Numbered from the stretch's first letter, positions 1 to 8,518 are shown. The stretch: 64,000 nt of DNA from DASXUX01 sp036504595 (GCA_036504595.1 DASXUX010000030.1:397442-461441), one strand, 5' to 3'. Translations and numbers: made by a program. Notes: generated by a model not told the origin, from the letters alone.

Positions 1-135
1 TATCCTGTTCAGGAACTTATTCTCGACGAGATCGACATAGAGGCGTGCAGCGAGCGTACCAGAATCCGAAAGCGCACCCCAACCAAATCGGTATCGAGTA
101 ACACAAGCGAAGTGCTCCGGCGATCGAACACATAG
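1..135 (+). CDS. 3' end of an unidentified gene (partial)
   Basis: An open frame enters from the left edge and ends at a TAG at 133-135, giving the last 44 residues of a possible protein (begins YPVQELILDEIDIEACSER, ends VLRRSNT). I do not recognise it. The segment starts acidic and turns basic and serine-rich, with no membrane segment. It lies about 80 bases upstream of the next plus-strand gene. The frame could be chance, because it is short and the start lies outside the window. Confidence 0.25.
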   Translation, partial: YPVQELILDEIDIEACSERTRIRKRTPTKSVSSNTSEVLRRSNT

Positions 136-211
136 CCTTGCTTGATGCAACACGTGATTGTCTATGAGCATACCGCCGCCAACGTACGTCCTTGCGGCGA
201 AGGAATTCGCT

Positions 212-451
212 ATGAAGAAACGGAAACAAGAAGAAATGGACGACCAGGAGCGTTGCCGACGCGCGCGCGAAGCGCTTGGGAGCCGCTTCAAGACGTTAAA
301 AGAGTACGGTGACTTCATCCGCAAAGAAGAGAAGAAGACTCCTAAGAACATGATCGCAGGCAAGCGGCTGCTGGCCAGAATCCGGCGCCTGAGGCGCAAG
401 CAAGGCGCACGCGCGCCGCGAACCAAGCTTGCATCCCGACGGTCGGCATAG
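212..451 (+). CDS. Small basic hypothetical protein
   Basis: 79 residues, not recognised. The chosen ATG at 212 follows AAGGA with a 7-base spacer; an in-frame ATG at 158 has no such site. The protein is very rich in Lys and Arg (it starts MKKRKQEEMDDQER and has an RIRRLRRKQ run near the end), is predicted mostly helical and has no signal peptide. A nucleic-acid-binding role would fit the charge but is only a guess. Codon use (mostly G/C third positions) is like the neighbouring genes, which supports it being real. Confidence 0.5.
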   Translation: MKKRKQEEMDDQERCRRAREALGSRFKTLKEYGDFIRKEEKKTPKNMIAGKRLLARIRRLRRKQGARAPRTKLASRRSA

Positions 452-472
452 TGCCGCTGCCGCTGGCAATTC

Positions 473-1741
473 TCACCCCGCCCCCACCTCCGGCGGCGCA
501 CTCCCCACGATCCGCTGCGCCTCAATCAATTGCCGCCCTTGCACCCGCAGCCGCGGCAGGCGCACAGCGAACAAGGCCGAGCCCAGCAGCGCCACCCCGC
601 CACCAATGGCCACGGTAATCGGCGCGCCCACGTGAGCGGCCAGCAGGCCGGCCAGCAACGACCCGATCGGCGCCATGCCCATGAACATCGTGGCGTAGAA
701 CGACATGACTCGGCCGCGCAGGTGGTCGGGCGTCATCGACTGCACCAGCGTGTTGGTGCAGCCCATCTGCAGCATGGTCGCGAAGCCCACCGGCACCAGC
801 AGCACGATCGAAAGCCAGTACACGCGCGAAAACGAAAACGCGATGAGCGCCACGCCCAGCAACGCTGCCGCGCCCGCCGCCATGCGTCCCAACCCGCGCA
901 CTTCGCGCCGCGCGGCCAGCGTGAGCGCTCCGGCCAGCGCTCCGACGCCCGCTCCGCCCATCAGCATGCCCAGGCCTCTGGCGCCGACGCCCAAAATCCG
1001 GTCGGCAAAGATCGGCATCAACACGGCGTATGGAATCGCCGCGATGCTGATCAACCCCACCAGCAGCAGCAGGTCGCGTACGGGTGGGTTCGAAAACACA
1101 AAACGCACGCCTTCCTTGATGTTCTCCAGCGCGGTGCCTGAATCCGGCCGGCGAGCCCGCGGCTCCAGCTTCATCATCGAAAGCCCCGCAATCACCGCCA
1201 GATAGCTCACCGCGTTCCCGAAGAAACACCAGCCTTCGCCGATCAAAGCGACCAGCACACCGGCAACGGCCGGACCGATGATGCGTGCGCCGTTGAAGAT
1301 GGAAGAATTGAGCGCGATGGCGTTGATCAGGTCTTCGCGCGAAACCATTTCAGCAAACAAGGACTGTCGCGCCGGTATGTCGAACGCATTAACAAGCCCC
1401 AGCAGAATCGCCAGCGTGATGATCTGCCAAACTTGGATCAGATGCGGCAGCGTCAAAGCCGAAAGGACGAACGCCAGCAACATCGCTGACGTTTGCGTGC
1501 CAAGCACCGTGCGATAGCGGCTATGCCGATCAGCCCAGTAGCCTCCGAGCAGCGAGAACAGAAACACCGGAATCTGTCCGCAAAACGCTACGATCCCCAG
1601 CAGTTCCGACGATCCCGTCAGCCGGTACACCAGCCAGGCCATGGCGACGTTCTGCATCCATGTCCCGATCAGTGAGATGAATTGACCAAAAAAGAACAGG
1701 CGGAAATTACGATACTTCAGCGCCCGAAACGCCCGATGCAC
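473..1741 (-). CDS. MFS transporter (EntS/MFS_3-like)
   Basis: 422-residue inner-membrane protein with about 12 hydrophobic segments. The N-terminus (RALKYRNFRLFFFGQFISL) and the early GTWMQNVAMAWLVYRLTGS segment are typical of the MFS_3/EntS-like exporter group. The loop between TM2 and TM3 carries GGYWADRHSRYRTVL, a match to the MFS G-x3-D-R motif, and a second half-motif (MTPDHLRGRVMSFY) lies between TM8 and TM9. Likely a proton-driven exporter; the substrate cannot be told from sequence. It starts with GTG behind GGAGG. No partner gene is adjacent, so there is no operon context. Confidence 0.85.
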   Translation of the reverse strand: MHRAFRALKYRNFRLFFFGQFISLIGTWMQNVAMAWLVYRLTGSSELLGIVAFCGQIPVFLFSLLGGYWADRHSRYRTVLGTQTSAMLLAFVLSALTLPHLIQVWQIITLAILLGLVNAFDIPARQSLFAEMVSREDLINAIALNSSIFNGARIIGPAVAGVLVALIGEGWCFFGNAVSYLAVIAGLSMMKLEPRARRPDSGTALENIKEGVRFVFSNPPVRDLLLLVGLISIAAIPYAVLMPIFADRILGVGARGLGMLMGGAGVGALAGALTLAARREVRGLGRMAAGAAALLGVALIAFSFSRVYWLSIVLLVPVGFATMLQMGCTNTLVQSMTPDHLRGRVMSFYATMFMGMAPIGSLLAGLLAAHVGAPITVAIGGGVALLGSALFAVRLPRLRVQGRQLIEAQRIVGSAPPEVGAG

Positions 1742-1795
1742 GCGTCATATTCCTCCCTCCGAAGTATATCACGAAACACGCGCCGATTTCCGCTA

Positions 1796-1838
1796 CCCTC
1801 TCCCCCAGGGTAGCAAGCGTAGTGAGCCCGGTGAGGGG
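1796..1838. repeat. Imperfect CCCTCTCCC / GGTGAGGGG inverted repeat
   Basis: CCCTCTCCC at 1796-1804 faces GGTGAGGGG at 1830-1838 in the gap between the MFS and DUF3352-like genes. A closely related perfect version lies at 22015-22040. Weak alone; listed because of the second copy. Confidence 0.35.
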
Positions 1839-1971
1839 CCGCCTTGCGCCACCGATAATGCCTTGCTCGACTTACAAGTTCGCCTACGCACCCCCATGGA
1901 CGAGGGCGCGTGCTTGAGAGATCAGCGGCCGGGCCTGCGAACTCCAGACTCCACCGAAGGATTGCGCCACA

Positions 1972-2003
1972 CGAAAACAAAAACGGCTCCTTGAGGAGCC
2001 GTT
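1972..2003 (-). terminator. Rho-independent terminator of the DUF3352-like gene
   Basis: AACGGCTCC (1982-1990) pairs with GGAGCCGTT (1995-2003) around a TTGA loop. Read on the minus strand it is followed by TTTTTGTTTTC. It starts 28 bases past the stop codon of the minus-strand gene at 2032-4503. Confidence 0.85.
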
Positions 2004-2031
2004 CTCACACCCACGAAAACGTCAAGAAGAG

Positions 2032-4503
2032 CTATTTGCGCGGCTGTGTGCCGGCCTTGGTGGCTTCGTCGGTATTGTTGGTCTTGACTTCGGCTTTGCC
2101 GGCCAGAGCGCGATCCAGAGCGTTTTTGGTCATCATCGTGCGCTTGCCGCTCTGAACGGTGAGCACGTGATACAGCAGCTTGAACGTGCCGTCGCTCGGA
2201 TCCTTGTGCAGTCTTGTCGGCTCCTTTTCGTAAAGCAAGATGTCACTACCGAGATCCTGAACAGAATGCGAGGGCACATAGATCAGGTTCGTCAGTTTCG
2301 GATCGTCGATGTCCTGCGGGCTCTTGATCGCACCGCGCCGGAAGGGCGATTCGAAGATGGAGAGGTCCTTTTTTGCATAGTTATAGATTTCGGAGAGCTG
2401 CGGCGGGTAGCGATCGAAGTCCGACGCGTAGAGCTGCAGCGCGAGCATGATGTGTTTGAAGTTTTCGTCCACCTTGTCCGAGATAGCCTTCTGCCGCTGT
2501 GCGACGACCGCCGGCCAGGCCACCGACCCGACCAGACCCACCAGCGGCAGATTTCCGAGCGGTGAAACGCTTTCAATCAGCGTGCCGGCCGGTTCAGGCA
2601 CATTGGAGGCGGCCCAGGACATCGGGAACAGGTGATCGCGCAGAACGTTCGGGCTGGGAAGCGTGTCCAGCAAAGTCTGGTCACCGCGTTTGCTGTCGCC
2701 ACCGCCGAAAATATCCGTGCGAGCCAGGCGCGGCAACTCGGTGCCGTATGCATCCAGCAGCTTGGGCAGGTCGAGGTAGCTGACGTTCCAGCGCGACTCG
2801 CGGAAGCGCCTGGCTATCTCCTTGAACTTCGGATCCTCGGCCAGGCAGGACTTGGCGTACTGCGGCTGAGCTTGCTGGACGGCCTTCTTTAGAGCGGCGA
2901 GGCTGTCGGAGAGCAGCAGGAACTTGCGCTGGCGGCCGGCTTCAAGCTCCAACGACGCGATCGCGTAGGCGTTGAAGAACGGGAATTTTCCGCCATCGCC
3001 GGCCAGCAGCGGCGCGAAGAAGCCGCCCGGAACGTTCGTGCGCTCCTGCGCCGAGGCGGGGCCCTTCTGGTAGAAAACCGTCGTCGGGCCGACGGTGATC
3101 TGCGTGTATTCCTGGCCGGTTTCCTTCTTGATGTTGTCCAGCATCAGCTTGACGGCCCCCTCGGCCGCCTCGCCGTCCAACTCCAACGCCAGCACCGGCT
3201 GCAGGACTTCCATGTAATCGCTTAAGCGGTCCATGCGCAGAGCGGGCGACGGAACATAGGACATGAACAGGCCGATCTCGCCTTTCAGGCTTTCGAGCTT
3301 AGCGGTGATTTCGGAATTGTTCTGGAGCTTGAGCGCGCCTTTGAGCCGTTCCTGAAGCGGCGTGTCTTTGCCGTCCGCCGGCGGAGCGCCGCGTTTGATG
3401 CCTTCCACCACAACATTGTACAAGTCGGCCATCGTCCACTGGGTAGCGCTGAAGAAAACAACGTCGCTGGAGGCGAAGCGCGAGGTGCTGGCAGTGCAGG
3501 CTTCCGTCTTCTTGGCGGCTTCGGGGGCTGAGCGCACGAAGATCCGTTCGCGCACCGGAGCGTTGTCGCCGTCGCCGACGAAGACACCCATCGCCAGATA
3601 GGGCTGGCCGGCTTCGAGGACTTTCGGGTTGATCGCGTACTTCAGCGCGGGATAGGATCCAGTCAGAGCGGCGACCACGGGCCGCAGGTCGATCTGCGCG
3701 TAGATCAGCGCATCGCTGCGTTCGTCGCGGCCGGCCAGGTCGTACGCGCCCTGGTAACCGCTGTTGCGCGAGAGTGTGCCAGCGCTGTTCTTCAAGTAGC
3801 GCTCGATAGCGTCTTCGACGACGCGCTTGCCTTGGCCGTAGAGGAACAGGTTCTCCACGAACGCCCACGATTCATTCAGCTTCAGTTCAGAATTCTCGAT
3901 GCGCACCACGTCGTACGTGCCGACGCGTTCGTCTTTGTCGATGAACCGGGCATCCACGCCCTGACTGCTGCGGTGGCGTTCCATGGCCTGTTCAAGTTCG
4001 CGCTGGCGCCTGTCTCCTTCTTCACCCGACGGAATGCTTGCCACCAGCAGGAAGGTAGGCGGCACGCCGGCGCTGAGCTGCTCGATGGACGCGGCATCGC
4101 CTTCGATCGCGATAGCGACCTGGCCTTCAAGCAGCGGAGCAAGACGCGTCAGCAGATCGGCTTCGTCGTTGCGGCGGCGGAGTTCCAGGTCGGTACGAGT
4201 GCCGTCGCCTTTCACGTAGGCGTCGCGCAGCGACGCGTAGGTCTTCAGCAGTGGACGGGCGACCTCGTCTTCCTTCAATAGCCCTCTCAACGCGCTGCGC
4301 TCAAAGGCGCCTCGGGCTTTACGCACGTCCGGAGTGGCGACGTAAAGGAAGGCAGTCTCGGAAATCAGACGTTCGGGCTTGAGTTGCTGACGCGCCACCT
4401 TGGTGGGCTCGGCTTTTTTGGGCTCATCCTCAGCGCCCCGGCACAAGCTTAAGCAAGCGGCGGCGAAGCAGGCGAGAACAAGCGTACGCTGTATTCTTGG
4501 CAT
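2032..4503 (-). CDS. Secreted DUF3352-like protein with pseudopilin-like C-terminal segment
   Basis: 823 residues. An N-terminal signal peptide (MPRIQRTLVLACFAAACLSL, cleavage near CRGA/EDE) sends it out of the cytoplasm. The body (about 45-640) resembles DUF3352-type proteins: repeated segments in which a modelled value is compared with a stored one, such as VAIAIEGDA, TFLLVASIP and LEQAMERH. The function of that family is unknown. Near residue 650 a hydrophobic stretch (LPLVGLVGSVAWPAVVAQR) is followed by NFKHIMLALQLYASDFDRYP, which looks like the helix and first turn of type II pseudopilin or DUF1559 proteins (NLKQIGLALHxY-type). There is no prepilin cleavage site, so it is not a true pilin. 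A single transcription unit with its own terminator. Confidence 0.6.
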   Translation of the reverse strand: MPRIQRTLVLACFAAACLSLCRGAEDEPKKAEPTKVARQQLKPERLISETAFLYVATPDVRKARGAFERSALRGLLKEDEVARPLLKTYASLRDAYVKGDGTRTDLELRRRNDEADLLTRLAPLLEGQVAIAIEGDAASIEQLSAGVPPTFLLVASIPSGEEGDRRQRELEQAMERHRSSQGVDARFIDKDERVGTYDVVRIENSELKLNESWAFVENLFLYGQGKRVVEDAIERYLKNSAGTLSRNSGYQGAYDLAGRDERSDALIYAQIDLRPVVAALTGSYPALKYAINPKVLEAGQPYLAMGVFVGDGDNAPVRERIFVRSAPEAAKKTEACTASTSRFASSDVVFFSATQWTMADLYNVVVEGIKRGAPPADGKDTPLQERLKGALKLQNNSEITAKLESLKGEIGLFMSYVPSPALRMDRLSDYMEVLQPVLALELDGEAAEGAVKLMLDNIKKETGQEYTQITVGPTTVFYQKGPASAQERTNVPGGFFAPLLAGDGGKFPFFNAYAIASLELEAGRQRKFLLLSDSLAALKKAVQQAQPQYAKSCLAEDPKFKEIARRFRESRWNVSYLDLPKLLDAYGTELPRLARTDIFGGGDSKRGDQTLLDTLPSPNVLRDHLFPMSWAASNVPEPAGTLIESVSPLGNLPLVGLVGSVAWPAVVAQRQKAISDKVDENFKHIMLALQLYASDFDRYPPQLSEIYNYAKKDLSIFESPFRRGAIKSPQDIDDPKLTNLIYVPSHSVQDLGSDILLYEKEPTRLHKDPSDGTFKLLYHVLTVQSGKRTMMTKNALDRALAGKAEVKTNNTDEATKAGTQPRK

Positions 4504-4713
4504 AGGCCAAAGTTTCCTCCGCGCACGACATCAAATGGCATCTGTGAAGGCAGGATTCGACCCCGCCTATCGTAACAGATAACGCCAAGCTTAACGACCC
4601 TTACGCGAATCTTCCAGCGCCTTCATCTTATCTCATATTTATCGTCAATTCGCCAGCGCGAATTCAGGACTGGCCCTATCAAAATCCAAAGCGGCGAGAA
4701 GCCTCGACTAAGT

Positions 4714-4719
4714 TATAAT
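4714..4719 (+). promoter_or_regulatory. Possible -10 box (TATAAT) upstream of the DUF1844 gene
   Basis: A perfect TATAAT lies 82 bases before the ATG at 4802, in the divergent gap 4504-4801. No good -35 box is seen at the usual distance, so this is only suggestive. Nothing else is evident in this gap. Confidence 0.3.
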
Positions 4720-4801
4720 TGCGCTCAGCGGCGGTTTTGACTATCCTTGAATCTCTTGATGCGCCTGCGGCGCGCGCCCGTCGTCTTCTTAAAGGAATAT
4801 T

Positions 4802-5419
4802 ATGAGCGACCAACCGGAAGAACCAAAAAAAGAAATTCCTGCGTTTCGATTCAGCGAAAAGAAAGTCGATGATAGCTGGAAAGAAGAGATGCGCCGCGAA
4901 CGTGAGGCGGCCGCCCGAGCCGCCGAAGAGAAGGCGGCGCCGCCAGCGACTGGGAAGCCCGCGCAGCCACAACCCGCGGGCGCGAGCGCCAGTACAGACG
5001 CTCCGCAGCCGCGAGGCACTCCATCCAAGGAGAAACCGGCCGGTGCCACTCAGGAAGCGCAGCAGTCGAAGATTTTTTTGAACTTCCTCGCCGGCCTGGC
5101 TCAACAGGCTCTGATGCAGATGGGCGAAATGGAAAACCCGTTCACGCAACAGACGGAAGTCGATCTGCAGGGCGCGCGTTACACGATCGAGCTGCTGAAC
5201 GTGATTATGGCGAAGACGAAAGGCAACCTGTCCGAAGACGAAGAGCGCGGGCTGTCTGGCACCATTCACGACTTGCGCCTGCGCTTCGTGGAAATCGCCA
5301 ACGAAGTCCAGCGGCAAGTGCAGGCTCAAGCCCAAAAAGGCGCGCACGGCGGCCCAGGCGGCTCAAGACCAGGCCCCGGCGGAACGATTCCGGGCCCCGG
5401 CTCGCAACGGCGGCACTAA
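4802..5419 (+). CDS. DUF1844 domain protein
   Basis: 205 residues in the cytoplasm. The N-terminal 90 residues are a charged, Ala/Pro-rich low-complexity tail (for example EEMRREREAAARAAEEKAAP). The DUF1844 domain follows at about 85-180: FLNFLAGLAQQALMQMGEM, then AKTKGNLSEDEERGL and a final helix. This small helical domain is common in Planctomycetota, Acidobacteriota and Myxococcota; its function is not known. The C-terminus is a Gly/Pro-rich tail. The start at 4802 follows AAAGGA. It is the first gene of a same-strand run to 9307. Confidence 0.85.
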   Translation: MSDQPEEPKKEIPAFRFSEKKVDDSWKEEMRREREAAARAAEEKAAPPATGKPAQPQPAGASASTDAPQPRGTPSKEKPAGATQEAQQSKIFLNFLAGLAQQALMQMGEMENPFTQQTEVDLQGARYTIELLNVIMAKTKGNLSEDEERGLSGTIHDLRLRFVEIANEVQRQVQAQAQKGAHGGPGGSRPGPGGTIPGPGSQRRH

Positions 5420-5428
5420 AAATGTACC

Positions 5429-5445
5429 GCAGGCCTCTGGCCTGC
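5429..5445. repeat. Short palindrome GCAGGCC-TCT-GGCCTGC
   Basis: A perfect 7-bp stem with a TCT loop sits 10 bases after the DUF1844 stop codon. It may weakly end transcription, but no T-run follows. It matches the habit of palindromes sitting just after genes in this window. Confidence 0.4.
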
Positions 5446-5536
5446 CGTCCGCTCTTCAATAGACAAAAATCCAGGGCTGGAGCTATTTGTGGCACTCCCT
5501 CCCCTCCCTGCTATACTTGTTTAACGAGGTTCGCTT

Positions 5537-6331
5537 ATGAGCGCACGCGTGCCAGCCCACGCCGGTACGTTTTATCCAGCCGATCCAGCTAAGCTCCGCG
5601 CCAGCGTGCAGCAGTATCTCGACGCCGCACCGCCGCCAGCTTCGCCCGTCCCAAGCGCTCCAAAGGCCATCATCGCGCCGCACGCCGGCTACGTGTATTC
5701 CGCTCCGATCGCAGCCAGCGCATATAAGTGCCTCGTTCCCCTTCGCAGCATTGTCCACCGCGTCGTTCTGCTCGGCCCCGCGCACCACATCTTTGTGCGC
5801 GGGCTGGCTCTCAGCAGCGCCAGCGCCTTTGCCACACCGCTCGGAGACGTCCCGATCGACGCCGCAGCCATCGAACAGATCAAGTCGTTGCCGCAGGTGA
5901 AACTCTCCGACGATGCGCACGCGCCCGAACACAGCCTGGAGGTCCAGTTGCCGTTCCTGCAGTGCGTGCTAGAGGAATTTTCGCTGGTGCCCTTCGCCGT
6001 CGGCGACGTCGGCGCCCCGCAGATCGCCGAAGTGCTCGACGCGCTCTGGGGCGGGCCGGAAACGCTGATCCTCATCAGCAGCGACTTGAGCCACTACCAC
6101 GAGTACGACACCGCAAAGGCGATCGATCAGGAAACTGCCCGCGCCATCTCGCTGCTGCGGCCGCAGGAGATTGCCTTCGAACAGGCATGCGGCTGTCTCT
6201 CGATTCGCGGGCTGCTCCTCTTGGCCGGAAAGCGCTCGCTGACGCCGCACCTGCTGGACCTGCGCAGTTCGGGCGACACCGCCGGCACGCGCGATCGAGT
6301 CGTCGGGTACGGCGCTTGGGCGTTTTGTTAA
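5537..6331 (+). CDS. amrB: AmmeMemoRadiSam system protein B (MEMO1 family)
   Basis: 264 residues, full length for MEMO1-type proteins. The fold is related to class III extradiol dioxygenases. Diagnostic parts are HAGTFYPADPAKL (residues 8-20), IIAPHAGYVYSAPIAA (metal-ligand His), VVLLGPAHHIFV, APEHSLEVQLPFLQ and ILISSDLSHYHEYD. In many bacteria and archaea MEMO1 and AMMECR1 proteins are encoded with a radical SAM enzyme as the AmmeMemoRadiSam system, whose reaction is not settled. Protein A follows 13 bases downstream; the radical SAM gene is not in this window. The ATG at 5537 follows GAGG. Confidence 0.92.
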   Translation: MSARVPAHAGTFYPADPAKLRASVQQYLDAAPPPASPVPSAPKAIIAPHAGYVYSAPIAASAYKCLVPLRSIVHRVVLLGPAHHIFVRGLALSSASAFATPLGDVPIDAAAIEQIKSLPQVKLSDDAHAPEHSLEVQLPFLQCVLEEFSLVPFAVGDVGAPQIAEVLDALWGGPETLILISSDLSHYHEYDTAKAIDQETARAISLLRPQEIAFEQACGCLSIRGLLLLAGKRSLTPHLLDLRSSGDTAGTRDRVVGYGAWAFC

Positions 6332-6344
6332 TGGAGGGCTTCTC

Positions 6345-6914
6345 GTGAGCGATGTCTATTCTCCCGAACAACGCAGGCTGCTCTTGGACACCGCGAGCCG
6401 TTCGATTCAGCACGGCTTCGCTCATCGTCAGCCCTGGCAGGTAAACCTTCAGGAATACCCGACGCTGCTCCAGGAGATCCGAAACACGTTTGTCACGCTC
6501 TACCTGCATGGAGAATTCCAGGGCTGCATCGGTTCCCTGCGCCCGCACGCGGCGCTGGCTCAGGATGTCGCCCGCAACGCCTTTTCCGCCGCGTATGAAG
6601 ATCATCGCGGCCCGGCGCTTGCCGAACACAACATTCTTTCGCTGAAGATCCAGATCTCCGTCCTCCACCCGCCCGAAGCCATCGCGTTCGACTCCGAGGA
6701 GAATTTGATTGCAAAAGTGCGTCCCGGAACCGATGGTTTGATCGTCGAGGAAAACGGACGCACGGGAACGCTGCTCCCCTCGGTTTGGGAACACCTTCCG
6801 GACCCCGGCGATTTCGTGCGCCACGTGAAACTCAAAGCCGGCCTGCCCAGCAGTTACTGGTCCACCAGCATCCGCTATCTGCGCTACACGACGGAGGCGT
6901 TCTCGAACGAATAG
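6345..6914 (+). CDS. amrA: AmmeMemoRadiSam system protein A (AMMECR1 domain)
   Basis: 189 residues, a single AMMECR1 domain. Typical segments are FVTLYLHGEFQGCIGSLRP (residues 46-64, with the family LRGCIGxL-type motif), EDHRGPALAEHNILSLKIQI, ISVLHPPEAI and a C-terminal KLKAGLPSSYW. GTG start at 6345 behind GGAGGG, 13 bases after the MEMO1 stop, so the pair is almost certainly co-transcribed. The joint presence of A and B without the radical SAM member means the third gene is elsewhere or missing. Confidence 0.92.
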   Translation: MSDVYSPEQRRLLLDTASRSIQHGFAHRQPWQVNLQEYPTLLQEIRNTFVTLYLHGEFQGCIGSLRPHAALAQDVARNAFSAAYEDHRGPALAEHNILSLKIQISVLHPPEAIAFDSEENLIAKVRPGTDGLIVEENGRTGTLLPSVWEHLPDPGDFVRHVKLKAGLPSSYWSTSIRYLRYTTEAFSNE

Positions 6915-6919
6915 CACAC

Positions 6920-7004
6920 TTGGTCATTGGTCAATAGTCATTGGTCATTTGCCATCTGGGACTCCCTGCACCAAAATGACCAATGACCAATGACTGATGA
7001 CCAA
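6920..7004. repeat. TGACCAA-unit tandem/inverted repeat
   Basis: The left arm (6920-6950) is built of TTGGTCA-type heptamers; the right arm (6973-7004) has the complementary TGACCAA units, so the whole folds into a long imperfect hairpin. It fills the gap between the AMMECR1 and cinA genes. A second copy is at 44427-44530. Heptamer repeats of this sort recall the STRR repeats of cyanobacteria. Confidence 0.85.
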
Positions 7005-7023
7005 ACCGCGGACCAATCGATCC

Positions 7024-8364
7024 ATGTCCAAAGCCTCCCTCTTATCCATCGGCGATGAACTTCTCCTTGGGGAAATCATCGACACCAACATGCCCTATAT
7101 CGCGCGGCAGCTTTTGCCGCTGGGCATCACTGTCGTGGGTTCCGAAACCGCCTGCGACGAAATGGATGTGATCGTCGGCGCATTCGACCGCGCGCTCCGC
7201 CGAGCCGACATCGTCATCGCCACCGGCGGCCTGGGCCCCACCGACGACGACCTCACGCTGGAAGCGCTCGCGCGCGCACTCGGCGTGGAACTGACCTATC
7301 GCCCCGAAGTCATGCAACAGATGGCCGAACGCCTCAAGCGCTCCGTTGAGTCCTTTACACAAGCTAATCATAAGCAAGCCTGGCTGCCCAAAGGCGCCGC
7401 CATCCTGCGCAACCACTGGGGCACCGCCCCCGGCGTCCACGTCTCAGTCGTGCCGAATGGAACGGCCTGGCGCGTCCTCGACGTGGCGCAATCCTCCTGG
7501 ATTGCGCAGGGCTCCAGCGCAATCCAGGAGGATTGCGTTACGGGCGCAAAGCACATCTTCCTCACCGCCGGCGTCCCGCGCGAGATGAAAGGCCTGCTGC
7601 AGCAGTACATCGTTCCCTACCTGAGCGCCCATTTTCGCTCCGGCCAGGCGCTCGCGATCAAGCTGCTGCACACCTTCGGCCTCCCTGAATCCTTCGTCGG
7701 CGAACGCATCAAACCGATGATGCAGCCCGGCCACAATCCAAACGTGGGCACGCGGCTGGGCGCCGGCATCGTCAGTGTGCGCCTGGTCGCCAGCGCGCCC
7801 AACGCCGAGCAAGCTCAGGCGATTCTCGCGCCCGCCGCGCAACAGATTCGCGAGCTTCTGCGCGACGGTCTTTTCGGCGAAGACGACGAGACGCTCGCCG
7901 CCGCAACCGTGGGTGCGCTTCTTTCGCACAAGAAGACCATCGCCCTCGCCGAAAGCTGCACTGCGGGCCTGGTTTCTGCGCTGCTGACTGAAATCTCGGG
8001 CTCCAGTGCCGCGCTGCTCGAAGGAGCCGTCGTGTATTCGAACGAAGCGAAAGTCCGCACCTGCGGCGTGAAACCCGAAACGCTCACCGCTCACGGAGCG
8101 GTCTCCGCCGAAACCGCCGCTGAGCTTGCCGCTGGCATCCGCGCGCGAGCCGGGACCGACTTCGGTGTCAGCGTCACCGGCATCGCCGGCCCCACCGGCG
8201 CAACCGCCACAAAACCGATCGGACTCGTTTATTTTGGCGTCGCCACCGCGAAGGAAGTCACTACGCTTGAACGCAACTATCCAGGCATGGACCGCGCGAC
8301 GGTCCGTGAACGGGCCGCGATGCAGGCGCTCGATCTGATCCGCCGCGCCGCATTGGGTGAGTGA
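7024..8364 (+). CDS. cinA: CinA family protein (competence/damage-inducible, NMN deamidase)
   Basis: 446 residues. The N-terminal MoCF-like domain (about 1-190) has LLSIGDELLLGEIIDTN, TGGLGPTDDDLTLEAL and LTAGVPREM. The C-terminal CinA domain (about 290-440) has ALAESCTAGLVSALLT, LEGAVVYSNEAK, AVSAETAAELAAGIR and VSVTGIAGPTG; in characterised members this domain deamidates nicotinamide mononucleotide in pyridine nucleotide salvage. The ATG at 7024 is preferred because homologs begin near MSKASLLSIG; an in-frame ATG at 6997 lies in a repeat. Residues about 155-173 (AQSSWIAQGSSAIQEDCVT) are encoded by a palindromic repeat and interrupt the usual match between PGV and FFLxGVP. Confidence 0.93.
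   Translation: MSKASLLSIGDELLLGEIIDTNMPYIARQLLPLGITVVGSETACDEMDVIVGAFDRALRRADIVIATGGLGPTDDDLTLEALARALGVELTYRPEVMQQMAERLKRSVESFTQANHKQAWLPKGAAILRNHWGTAPGVHVSVVPNGTAWRVLDVAQSSWIAQGSSAIQEDCVTGAKHIFLTAGVPREMKGLLQQYIVPYLSAHFRSGQALAIKLLHTFGLPESFVGERIKPMMQPGHNPNVGTRLGAGIVSVRLVASAPNAEQAQAILAPAAQQIRELLRDGLFGEDDETLAAATVGALLSHKKTIALAESCTAGLVSALLTEISGSSAALLEGAVVYSNEAKVRTCGVKPETLTAHGAVSAETAAELAAGIRARAGTDFGVSVTGIAGPTGATATKPIGLVYFGVATAKEVTTLERNYPGMDRATVRERAAMQALDLIRRAALGE
7486..7541. repeat. In-frame palindromic repeat inside cinA (GCGCAATCC family)
   Basis: GCGCAATCC-TCCT-GGATTGCGC (7486-7507) is followed by its inverse, GCGCAATCC-AGGA-GGATTGCG (7517-7537). Each arm is itself a palindrome. The same unit occurs at 22078-22102 after another gene. 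It keeps the cinA frame. Confidence 0.85.
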
Positions 8365-8365
8365 T

Positions 8366-8488
8366 GTGTGGCACGGGCAGGCCGCGCCACGGCTTCTTGT
8401 GGCGCGGATTGCCCGTGCAGGCGCGCCCGATTCACGGGCAATCCGCCGAAGCAAGAAGCCGCTCCGGCGGCCTGCCCGTGCCGCACAC
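8366..8488. repeat. Large CACGGGCAG-family palindrome after cinA
   Basis: Starts two bases after the cinA TGA. The outer arms are GTGTGGCACGGGCAGG and CCTGCCCGTGCCGCACAC. It holds two smaller hairpins, one with CGCGCCAC/GTGGCGCG and one with CCGCCG/CGGCGG stems. Related copies are at 27935, 31570, 43267 and 50590. Confidence 0.85.
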
Positions 8489-8518
8489 GTCCGTGAATTC
8501 TGAACTCGGGAGGGATAG

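Noticed and set aside
145..309. Alternative 54-codon frame from the ATG at 145
   Set aside because: No ribosome site, and it overlaps the better supported gene at 212-451 in another frame.
6920..7004. CRISPR-like look of the heptamer arrays
   Set aside because: Units are 7 bases long without unique spacers, and no cas gene is present; these are tandem/inverted repeats.
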